Assembly: GCF_001422285.1 (NCBI RefSeq)
Contig: NZ_LMMO01000007.1
Coordinates: 611 to 64,610, forward strand
Direction: 5' to 3'
DNA from: Frigoribacterium sp. Leaf263
Lineage (GTDB): Bacteria > Actinomycetota > Actinomycetes > Actinomycetales > Microbacteriaceae
Length of the DNA stretch: 64,000 nucleotides
Of this stretch, positions 1 through 6,862 are shown piece by piece (the stretch's first letter is position 1; each line of letters starts with the position of its first letter). The notes beneath the pieces are model-generated. The model did not search any database, was not told the DNA's origin, and saw only the letters and a list, made by a program, of their open reading frames with translations. Position numbers and translations under genes: made by a program.

Positions 1-610
1 CCCGCCCCTCGAACTCGAACAGCCCGCCGCACCCGTCGACCCCGACCCGGAGCCCGAGCCCAGCCCGGAGCCCACGCCGGACCCGACGCCCGTGCCGCCG
101 GCGCCGACCCCCGAGCCCGCCCCCGACACCGTCTCGATCAGCGGAACGGTGATCGACCTCGACGGGGCCCCGGTCGTCGGCGCACCCGTGGCCGTCGTCC
201 TGGCCGAGTCCGCGGTGGATCCGGTGGACCCGGCCGACCCGACATCGCCCGCCCCGGGTGACGTCGTCGCGGCCACCACGACCGACGACGCGGGCCGCTT
301 CGCCGCTGCAGGGCTCGTCACCGAGACGACCTACCGCGTCGTCGTCGCCGGCCAGACCATCGCGACCGTCACGACCGGCTCGACCGACCTCGCGCTGGGC
401 ACCGTCGTCCTCGCCCGCGACGCCGCGCCCGACGCGCCGCCCTTCGCCGGGGCGCTCCCGGGCGTCGGCCCCTCGCTCGCCTACACGGGCGCCGACGCCG
501 CCGCGCCCCTCGGTTTCGGCGCCGGCCTGCTCGTCCTGGGTCTCGTGCTGGCGACGGGAGCGGCCGTCCGCGGCCACCGCCGACACGCGGCCGCCGAGCG
601 GACCGAGTGA
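1..610 (+). CDS. LAXTG-anchored cell-wall surface protein, C-terminal part
   Basis: The gene begins before the window; its frame is open from base 2. It starts as a Pro/Glu/Asp-rich linker (PEPEPSPEPTPDPTP), typical of a wall-spanning stalk. A compact beta-rich segment follows (about residues 10-105 counting from base 92: SISGTVIDLDGAPVVGAPV...DDAGRFAAAGL), which resembles a carboxypeptidase-regulatory or Cna-B-like fold. The end is a sorting signal: LAYTG, a hydrophobic stretch (GFGAGLLVLGLVLATGAAV), then the basic tail RGHRRH. LAXTG is the motif used by class E sortases of high-GC actinobacteria. A GTG at 92 is internal to the stalk, not the true start. The exposed function cannot be judged because the N-terminus is missing. 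Confidence 0.85.
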   Translation, partial: PPLELEQPAAPVDPDPEPEPSPEPTPDPTPVPPAPTPEPAPDTVSISGTVIDLDGAPVVGAPVAVVLAESAVDPVDPADPTSPAPGDVVAATTTDDAGRFAAAGLVTETTYRVVVAGQTIATVTTGSTDLALGTVVLARDAAPDAPPFAGALPGVGPSLAYTGADAAAPLGFGAGLLVLGLVLATGAAVRGHRRHAAAERTE

Positions 611-614
611 CCCG

Positions 615-652
615 AGGAGGCGCGGTGCGGGACCCCCTGCACCGCGCCTCCT
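615..652 (+). terminator. Hairpin terminator built from the dispersed GAGGAGGCGCGG motif
   Basis: A perfect 14-bp stem (AGGAGGCGCGGTGC at 615-628, reverse complement at 639-652) with a 10-nt loop starts five bases after the stop of the surface-protein gene. There is no T-run, which is usual in this clade. Each arm is a copy of a motif found throughout the window. Confidence 0.75.
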
Positions 653-803
653 GCCGTCCCCGGCCCGACTCGGACACCACCGCGTGCGCGGAGCACCGCC
701 TGATCCGCCGACGCTCCCTCCACATCGCGGTCGGTGACGACGCGCCCCGGCGAGACCGCCCCGTCGGGAATGCGCGGCGGGCCGGCGGGTGTTGACTGAC
801 GCC

Positions 804-1790
804 ATGAAGAACACGACACTCGGCCAGGTCGACGGCGGCCTCGACGTCGGACGCCTGGGCCTCGGCCTGATGGGCATGTCCGCTTTCTACACCGGCAACA
901 GCACGGACGACGCCGAGTCGGTGCGCGTGATCCACCGCGCCCTCGACGTCGGCGTGACCCTGCTCGACACCGCCGACATGTACGGCCCGCACACCAACGA
1001 GCAGCTGCTCGGTCGCGCTCTGAAGGGCCGCCGCGACCAGGCGGTCGTCGCGACCAAGTTCGGCAACGTCACCGAGCCCGAGGCGCGGGCCGAGCGGACC
1101 GTCGACGGTCGCCCCGAGTACGTGCGCAAGTCGGTCGACGGGTCGCTCCAGCGTCTCGGCATCGACCACATCGACCTCTACTACCAGCACCGCGTCGACC
1201 CGCAGGTGCCGATCGAGGAGACGGTCGGCGCCATGGGCGAGCTCGTCACGGCGGGCAAGGTGCGGTTCCTCGGGCTGTCGGAGGCGGCGCCCGAGACGAT
1301 CCGTCGCGCCCACGCCACCCACCCGATCACGGCGCTGCAGACCGAGTGGTCGCTCTGGAGCCGCGAGCCCGAGGCGGAGATCCTGCCGACGGTGCGCGAG
1401 CTCGGCATCGGCTTCGTGCCGTACTCGCCGCTCGGCCGCGGGTTCCTGACCGGCACGATCCGGTCGGTCGACGAGCTGGCACCCGACGACTTCCGGCGCT
1501 TCGCCCCCCGCTTCTCGGGTGACAACCTCGAGGCGAACGTCCGCATCGTGCAGCAGGTCGACGAGGTCGCCCGCGCCGTCGGCGCCAAGCCCGGGCAGGT
1601 CGCGCTCGCGTGGCTGCTCGCCCAGGGCGACGGTATCGTGCCGATCCCCGGTACCAAGCGCCGCGCCTACCTCGACGAGAACGTCGCGGCCGACGACGTC
1701 GTGCTCGACGAGGACCAGCTGCACCAGCTCGACGACGTCGCGAAGCCGAAGGGCGACCGCTACGCCGACATGTCGACGGTCGACCGGTAG
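804..1790 (+). CDS. Aldo/keto reductase (328 aa)
   Basis: Cytoplasmic NADPH-dependent reductase of carbonyl compounds, (beta/alpha)8 barrel. The catalytic tetrad is visible: Asp and Tyr in DTADMYGP, Lys in VATKFG, His in YYQHRVD. The C-terminal nucleotide-binding segment reads [17 protein letters not shown]. Length and motifs fit the large AKR group that includes YajO-, Tas- and AKR13-like enzymes. ATG at 804 is chosen over an in-frame GTG at 789 because it starts directly at the conserved N-terminus (MKNTTLGQ). No clear Shine-Dalgarno precedes it. It is a single gene; the next copy of the dispersed motif (1814) separates it from the acylphosphatase. The substrate cannot be told from sequence. 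Confidence 0.9.
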   Translation: MKNTTLGQVDGGLDVGRLGLGLMGMSAFYTGNSTDDAESVRVIHRALDVGVTLLDTADMYGPHTNEQLLGRALKGRRDQAVVATKFGNVTEPEARAERTVDGRPEYVRKSVDGSLQRLGIDHIDLYYQHRVDPQVPIEETVGAMGELVTAGKVRFLGLSEAAPETIRRAHATHPITALQTEWSLWSREPEAEILPTVRELGIGFVPYSPLGRGFLTGTIRSVDELAPDDFRRFAPRFSGDNLEANVRIVQQVDEVARAVGAKPGQVALAWLLAQGDGIVPIPGTKRRAYLDENVAADDVVLDEDQLHQLDDVAKPKGDRYADMSTVDR

Positions 1791-1839
1791 CGGCGGGCCG
1801 GGCGCGGCGCGGCCGAGGAGGCGCGGGTACGGTCGACCG

Positions 1840-2118
1840 ATGGACGACGTGATCAGACGAAGGGCTCTCGTGCACGGCAGCGTGCAGGGGGTCGGATTCC
1901 GTTTCTCGACCGAGGGTGAGGCCGACCGCATCGAGGTCGGCGGATTCGTGCGCAATCTGCCCGGCGGCGACGTCGAGGTGGAGGTCGAGGGCCGCCCCGA
2001 CCGTGTGGCCCTGCTGCTCGAATGGCTGCAGGAGGGCCCCTCGGGCGCGACCGTCGAGTCGGTCGAGGTGACCGAGATCGACCCGGTCGGCGAGACGGCG
2101 TTCACCACCCGTCGCTGA
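1840..2118 (+). CDS. acyP: Acylphosphatase (92 aa)
   Basis: Small cytoplasmic enzyme hydrolysing the carboxyl-phosphate bond of acylphosphates. The family signatures are present: VHGSVQGVGFRF with the phosphate-binding Arg, and GFVRNLPGGDVEVEVEG with the catalytic Asn. Length is that of a standalone acylphosphatase. ATG at 1840 is used; a GTG at 1849 in frame is possible. Just upstream lies a copy of the dispersed motif (GAGGAGGCGCGGG, 1815-1827) whose AGGAGG could act as a distant ribosome-binding site. Confidence 0.93.
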   Translation: MDDVIRRRALVHGSVQGVGFRFSTEGEADRIEVGGFVRNLPGGDVEVEVEGRPDRVALLLEWLQEGPSGATVESVEVTEIDPVGETAFTTRR

Positions 2119-2220
2119 GGCTCGCGCCTCGGCATCCCGCGATCCGGATCCGCACCTCACATCCGGGCCCCGGCCGGCGTCTACAGGGTGAGTAGCATCG
2201 CCGAGTGTGAGGAGCCGTCC

Positions 2221-2766
2221 GTGACGACCGAGATGACCGAGAGCGTCGAGCCGCCGATCGTGCACACGACGGTGGCGACCCCGCTGGGCGAGCTCACCCT
2301 CGTCGGATCGACGGAGGGCCTGTCCGGGCTCTTCTTCCCGGATCACCGCAACCTGCCCGACCCGGCGGGGTTCGGCCGGGTCTCGACGACGGGCGTCGGG
2401 GCGACGGACTTCGCCGAGGTCGAGCGGCAGCTCGGCGAGTACCTCGAAGGCGGGCGCCGCGTCTTCGATATGCCCCTGGCGCCGCGGGGCAACGAGTTCC
2501 GCCGCCGGGTCTGGGCCCTGCTGCGCGACATCCCCTTCGGCGAGACCCGCAGCTACGGCCAGCTGGCCCGGGAGCTCGGCGACGTGGGTCTGGCCCGTGC
2601 GGTCGGCGCGGCCAACGGCCTCAACCCCCTCAGCATCATCGTGCCCTGCCACCGCGTCGTCGGGGCCGGCGGCGCCCTGGTGGGCTACGCCGGCGGGCTC
2701 GAGCGCAAGCGCTGGCTGCTCGATCTGGAAGAGCCCGAGAGCGCCTCCTCGGGTCGACTGTTCTGA
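2221..2766 (+). CDS. ogt: Methylated-DNA--protein-cysteine methyltransferase (Ogt/MGMT), 181 aa
   Basis: Suicide repair protein that transfers the alkyl group from O6-alkylguanine or O4-alkylthymine to its own Cys. The active-site motif SIIVPCHRVVGAGG places the acceptor Cys near residue 143, preceded by the RAVGAANGLNPL helix and an EFRRRVWALL helix-turn-helix segment. GTG at 2221 is preferred: AGGAG lies six bases upstream. An earlier GTG (2188) has no such site. This is the first gene of a five-gene repair operon; the next gene starts one base after its stop. Confidence 0.93.
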   Translation: MTTEMTESVEPPIVHTTVATPLGELTLVGSTEGLSGLFFPDHRNLPDPAGFGRVSTTGVGATDFAEVERQLGEYLEGGRRVFDMPLAPRGNEFRRRVWALLRDIPFGETRSYGQLARELGDVGLARAVGAANGLNPLSIIVPCHRVVGAGGALVGYAGGLERKRWLLDLEEPESASSGRLF

Positions 2767-2767
2767 C

Positions 2768-3268
2768 GTGCTCCCGTTCGACCGCGTCGTCGAGAGGCAC
2801 GGCACGACCGTCTGGCGTGTCTGTCGAGCCGTCCTCGACGAGCACGACACCGACGACGCGTGGTCCGAGACCTTCGTCGCCGCCCTGATCGCGTATCCGT
2901 CGCTGCCCGAGACCGCCGACGTCGGGGCCTGGCTGGTGACCATCGCCCATCGCAAGGCGATCGACGTCGCACGGGCCAGGACGCGGCGGCCCCGCCCGGT
3001 CGAGGTCCTGCCCGAGAGCAGACCCGCGCCTCCGGCGGACGAGGCCCTGACCCGCCGAGACGAGCTGGTCCGGGCGCTCGAGCAGCTTCCGCCCGGCCAG
3101 CGCCGTGCCGTCGTGCACCACCACCTCCTCGGGCTGTCGCATGCCGAGGCCGCCGAGCTGACCGGGGTCAGCCCCGCCGCCGCTCGGCGCGCCTCGTCGG
3201 ACGGCATCGCCCGTCTCCGCAGCATCCTCACCGCAGCCGACCCCTCGCCCCCACGGAGGACTCCATGA
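2768..3268 (+). CDS. RNA polymerase sigma-70 family (ECF-like) factor, 166 aa
   Basis: Two-domain sigma factor. The sigma-2 region (about residues 5-75) contains DTDDAWSETFVAALIAYP and AWLVTIAHRKAIDVARAR. The sigma-4 region (about 100-155) contains QLPPGQRRAVVHHHLLGLSH and the helix-turn-helix EAAELTGVSPAAARR. It lacks regions 1 and 3, so it is ECF-sized. GTG at 2768 begins one base after the ogt stop, and its own stop overlaps the next ATG (ATGA), so translation is probably coupled. No separate anti-sigma gene is nearby. Its place between two alkyltransferase genes suggests that it controls the response to alkylation. That role is inferred. Confidence 0.85.
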   Translation: MLPFDRVVERHGTTVWRVCRAVLDEHDTDDAWSETFVAALIAYPSLPETADVGAWLVTIAHRKAIDVARARTRRPRPVEVLPESRPAPPADEALTRRDELVRALEQLPPGQRRAVVHHHLLGLSHAEAAELTGVSPAAARRASSDGIARLRSILTAADPSPPRRTP

Positions 3269-3906
3269 CCGGACCGACCGATCCCGTGCCGGCCGACGAC
3301 GACGACGCCCGTCTGCGCCGCCTGCTGGACGACTTCGCTCCGGGCGACGATCGTCTCGCGGCTCTGCGCGCCCGCTTCGTGCGATCGGCGTCGGACGCCG
3401 AGGCGATCGACGTGTCGTACCGGACGCTCGACTCCCCCGTCGGCCGCCTGCTCGTCTGCGCGACGACCGTCGGCGTCGTCCGCGTCGCATTCGACGTCGA
3501 GGGCCTCGACGGCGTGCTCGAGCGGCTCGCCGCCGCGATCAGCCCCCGCATCGTCGAGGCCCCCGCCGCCCTCGACGACGCCGCGGCCCAGCTCGACGAG
3601 TACTTCCGCGGCGAGCGCCGTTCGTTCGATCTGCCGCTCGATCGTCGCCTGTCGAAGGGCTTCCAACGCATCGTCCTCGAGCATCTGCCCGACATCGCCT
3701 ACGGCGGCACCGAGTCGTACGCCGCGGTCGCCCGCGCCGCCGGCAGTCCCCGGGCCGTCCGTGCCGTGGGCACCGCCTGCGCGACCAATCCCCTGCCGGT
3801 CGTCGTGCCCTGCCACCGGGTCGTGCGGAGCGACGGCACCCCCGGTCGCTACCGTGGGGGGATGGCCGCGAAGCAGATCCTCCTCGACCTCGAGGCCGCC
3901 TCGTGA
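3265..3906 (+). CDS. Second methylated-DNA--protein-cysteine methyltransferase with N-terminal extension (213 aa)
   Basis: The C-terminal domain is a complete alkyltransferase: GFQRIVLEHL, RAVGTACATNPL and active-site PVVVPCHRVVRSDG with the acceptor Cys at residue 183. About 45 residues precede it, acidic then helical (DDARLRRLLDDFAPGDD, RLAALRARF), which a standard Ogt lacks. ATG at 3265 has GGAGGA four bases upstream and overlaps the sigma-factor stop. The extension could contact the sigma factor, giving an Ada-like link between methyl acceptance and transcription; this is a hypothesis. The 3' end overlaps tag (GTGA). Confidence 0.9.
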   Translation: MTGPTDPVPADDDDARLRRLLDDFAPGDDRLAALRARFVRSASDAEAIDVSYRTLDSPVGRLLVCATTVGVVRVAFDVEGLDGVLERLAAAISPRIVEAPAALDDAAAQLDEYFRGERRSFDLPLDRRLSKGFQRIVLEHLPDIAYGGTESYAAVARAAGSPRAVRAVGTACATNPLPVVVPCHRVVRSDGTPGRYRGGMAAKQILLDLEAAS

Positions 3907-4613
3907 CCGGCGGCGACGGCGACGGCGACGGTCCATCGGTCGACGCGGGGGCCGACCCGTCCGTGATCGTCGGCGACGACGGGCTCGCGCGTCCGCTCTG
4001 GGCCTCTCGTGATCCGCTGATGCGCGAGTACTACGACACCGAGTGGGGCATGCCCGTCCGCGACGAACGCGGCCTCTTCGAGCGGCTGAGTCTCGAGGCC
4101 TTCCAATCGGGGCTGTCGTGGGCGACCATCCTCCGCAAGCGACCGGCGTTCCGCGAGGCCTTCGCCGACTTCGACCCCGACCGAGTCGCGCTCTTCGACG
4201 ACGACGACCGCGCCCGCCTCCTGGCCGACGCCGGCATCGTCCGCAACCGGTCGAAGATCGACGCGACGATCCAGAACGCCCGGGCCGTCGTGGGGCTCCG
4301 CGACGACGGCGGGCTCGCCGATCTCATCTGGTCGTTCCGCCCCGGCGAGACTCCTCGCCCCGAGACGATGGCCGACGTCCCCACGACCTCGCCCGAGTCG
4401 CTCGCCCTCTCGAAGTCGCTCAAGAGTCACGGCTTCACCTTCGTCGGCCCGACGACCATGCACGCCCTGATGGAGGCCGTCGGCATCGTCGACACGCATC
4501 TGGTCGGCAGTCATCGCCGAGGCTCGTCAGGCGTCTGGGCCGAGCCCGTGCCCGGGCCGGCTGCGGCGACCGCGTCCCCGCTGCGGACCGCCTCGACCGG
4601 GTCCGGCTCATGA
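3903..4613 (+). CDS. tag: DNA-3-methyladenine glycosylase I (Tag family), 236 aa
   Basis: Base-excision glycosylase removing 3-methyladenine. Family blocks are clear: DPLMREYYDTEWGMP, LFERLSLEAFQSGLSWATILRKR (with the conserved Glu and Trp), DAGIVRNRSKIDATIQNA, and KSHGFTFVGPTTMHALMEAVGIVDTHLVGSH. The zinc-snap ligands of the E. coli enzyme (C4, H17, H175, C179) are mostly absent: Pro31 and Tyr44 stand where Cys4 and His17 are expected, and Ser replaces the last Cys; only the His of DTHLVG remains. There is a 25-residue Gly/Asp-rich N-terminal extension and a 30-residue Ala/Pro tail. GTG 3903 overlaps the previous stop. Confidence 0.92.
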   Translation: MTGGDGDGDGPSVDAGADPSVIVGDDGLARPLWASRDPLMREYYDTEWGMPVRDERGLFERLSLEAFQSGLSWATILRKRPAFREAFADFDPDRVALFDDDDRARLLADAGIVRNRSKIDATIQNARAVVGLRDDGGLADLIWSFRPGETPRPETMADVPTTSPESLALSKSLKSHGFTFVGPTTMHALMEAVGIVDTHLVGSHRRGSSGVWAEPVPGPAAATASPLRTASTGSGS

Positions 4614-5488
4614 CCCGCCTCGTCGTCCGGCCGGTCGGCGCGTACGACCGGGCCCACGCGCTCGGTCTGCTCGCCGCTCACAGCATCCCCGGTGCCGAGG
4701 CGACCGATCTGGGCGCGGGGTCGCACTCGCGGCTGGTCGAGGCGGGCGACGGACCCGCGCGCGCCTCCTACCGGGTCGATCTGTCGTTCGCGGGCGACGA
4801 GGGCGTCGTCGTCGACGTGGCTGCGACCGATCGCGGGACGCTCGGCGAGATCGAGACGATCGTCCGCCGCTGGCTCGACCTGGACGCCGACACCGACGCG
4901 GTGCGCGACACCTTCGCCGCCGACCCGGTGCTGGGCCCCCTCGTCGCGGCCCGCCCCGGCATCCGCGTCACCGGCAACCCGGAAGGCTTCGAGACAGCCG
5001 TCGTGACCGTGCTCGGGCAGCAGGTGTCGCTGGCTGCCGCACGCACCTTCAGCGGGCGGCTCGTCGCAGGGTACGGCGAGCCTCTCGACGGCACGGGTCT
5101 CACGAGGTTCCCGCGGGCCGAGGTGCTGGCCGCCGCCGACGTCGACGGCCTCCGCGCAGCCGTCGGCATCACGAACAGTCGTGCCCGGACCGTCCAGGCC
5201 CTCGCCCGCACCGTGGCCGACGGACTCGTGATCGCACCCGGCGGCGATCTCGTCGACGTCCGTCGGCGGCTGCTGGCCGTTCCCGGCATCGGCCCCTGGA
5301 CGACCGACTACCTCGCCGTCCGCGCCCTCGGCGACCGGGACGCCTGGCCCGCCGGCGACCTGGTGCTCCGCCGGGTGCTCGGCGGTCTGACCACGAGACA
5401 GGCGGAGGCCGCCGGTGCCGCGTGGTCGCCGTGGCGGGCCTACGCCCTGTTCCATCTGTGGGCCGCGGTGCTGCCGACGGCACCCTGA
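4610..5488 (+). CDS. alkA: DNA-3-methyladenine glycosylase II (AlkA family), 292 aa
   Basis: Broad-range alkylbase glycosylase. The N-terminal AlkA domain (about 1-95) is followed by the helix-hairpin-helix domain with VVTVLGQQVSLAAA, then the HhH motif LLAVPGIGPWTTDYLAVRAL (221-240), then the presumed catalytic Asp250 in AWPAGDLVLRR. It has no fused Ada regulatory part. ATG 4610 overlaps the tag stop (ATGA), making it the last gene of the operon. A short hairpin (CCCTC gctca GAGGG, around 5501) after the stop may end the transcript. Confidence 0.93.
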   Translation: MTRLVVRPVGAYDRAHALGLLAAHSIPGAEATDLGAGSHSRLVEAGDGPARASYRVDLSFAGDEGVVVDVAATDRGTLGEIETIVRRWLDLDADTDAVRDTFAADPVLGPLVAARPGIRVTGNPEGFETAVVTVLGQQVSLAAARTFSGRLVAGYGEPLDGTGLTRFPRAEVLAAADVDGLRAAVGITNSRARTVQALARTVADGLVIAPGGDLVDVRRRLLAVPGIGPWTTDYLAVRALGDRDAWPAGDLVLRRVLGGLTTRQAEAAGAAWSPWRAYALFHLWAAVLPTAP

Positions 5489-5723
5489 CCGGGCCGCATC
5501 CCTCGCTCAGAGGGCCGGACCTGGGCGAACCTGCGAGCGCCCGCTCGGAGACCGCGTAGCGTCTCACTGGTCGAAGGCGTTTCTTTCGTCTTCTCTGGCC
5601 GGTGTTGCTCGCATCCCTGCCCGTGAAGCTCAACTGCGACAACATCGGCACGAGGGGCATCGTCGGCGGCCTGGCCACGACGGTGCCCCTCATCTCCGCC
5701 CTCCCGGCCGCTACCGTGGCCCC

Positions 5724-6572
5724 ATGGATGCCCAGCAGATCACCATCCCGACCCCCGACGGCGGATCACTCGCGACGACGCGACGGCCGGGCGGCGGCCC
5801 CGCCGTCGTGCTCCTCCACGCCGGCGTCGCCGATCGGCGAGCCTGGGAGGGCGTCGCCCTCGACCTGCGCGCCGACCACGATCTCGACCTCGTCGCCTAC
5901 GACCGTCGCGGCTTCGGCGACAGCCCCGCCGCGGCCCCCGACTCGACGTTCACCCACGTCGACGACCTGATCACGGTGCTCGACGCCCTCGACATCCGGG
6001 AGGCCGTGCTCGTCGGCAACTCCCGCGGCGGCGCCCTGGCGTTCGACACCGCGCTGCTCCACCCCGAGAGGGTCAGCCGGGTCGTCGTCATCGGATCGGC
6101 GGTGTCGGGCATGACCGACGACGACACCCCCTTCGACTGGCAGCCGGACGCGGCGTCCGAGCCGTTGATCGCGGCCTCCGACGACCCCGAGGCGAGTGTC
6201 GACGACCGCATCGATGCCCTGGCCCACCTCTGGCTCGACGGGCCCACCGCACCCGCCGAGCGGGTCGCCGGCTCCGCGCGCGACCTGTTCGGCGCCATGA
6301 ACCGCCGCATCATCGAGCTCGGGGCGCCCGGCGGGGCCGGGGGCGGCGACGTCGACGCCTGGTCGCGTCTCGGCGAGGTGACGGTTCCGGTCCTGTGCGC
6401 CTGGGGCGACCTCGACCTGCCGTGCGATCTACCGTTCCTCGTCGAGACCGCCCGGCGGGTCGGTCAGGGGCCGGGCCGCGTCCTGCCCGGTGTGGCGCAC
6501 CTCCCGGGTCTCGAGCGTCCGGAGCTCGTGGCGGGGCTGATCCGCGAGGTGCTCGAGCGTCAGGCGCGCTGA
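5724..6572 (+). CDS. Alpha/beta-fold hydrolase (282 aa)
   Basis: Classic alpha/beta hydrolase: VVLLHAGVADRRAWEG (oxyanion region), YDRRGFGDS, nucleophile elbow VGNSRGGALA with the Ser, acid in WGDLDLPCDLP, and His in GVAHLPGLERPE. No signal peptide, so it is cytoplasmic. The 235 bp upstream separates it from the repair operon. The substrate is unknown. Overall it resembles non-haem haloperoxidase or esterase-type members. Confidence 0.88.
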   Translation: MDAQQITIPTPDGGSLATTRRPGGGPAVVLLHAGVADRRAWEGVALDLRADHDLDLVAYDRRGFGDSPAAAPDSTFTHVDDLITVLDALDIREAVLVGNSRGGALAFDTALLHPERVSRVVVIGSAVSGMTDDDTPFDWQPDAASEPLIAASDDPEASVDDRIDALAHLWLDGPTAPAERVAGSARDLFGAMNRRIIELGAPGGAGGGDVDAWSRLGEVTVPVLCAWGDLDLPCDLPFLVETARRVGQGPGRVLPGVAHLPGLERPELVAGLIREVLERQAR

Positions 6573-6862
6573 GAGGACCGGGAGCGACCGCACGGCGTCA
6601 CGCGCCCCGACTCGTTAATCGGCCAGAGCCCGATCGGCCGCCCGTCGAGGCCGGAGGGGAAAAGCGCAGGTCGGGCCGAGTAGCTAGAGCGACTAGGCAG
6701 AAATGCTCGTTCATCAGGCATTTTCACGTTGAGGATCGGCCTCCGCGAGCGTACGGTCGCCGGGTGCCGACCAGCTGATGGATCGGCGGGTCGCACCTCT
6801 GATCGTCGAGCTTCTCACGGGCAGGGAGCGGAGGCGCGACCCACCCGGCCCGCTGCTGCACC
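6573..6862. other. Intergenic region between convergent genes
   Basis: 290 bp with no convincing gene. It includes an unusually AT-rich pocket for this genome around 6685-6735 with a short inverted repeat (AAATGC, 11 bases, GCATTT at about 6701-6723). This could be a weak bidirectional terminator. Nothing else is evident. Confidence 0.4.

Noticed and set aside
5489-5723. Small coding region upstream of the hydrolase
   Set aside because: Open frames there lack a ribosome-binding site and have no recognisable motif.
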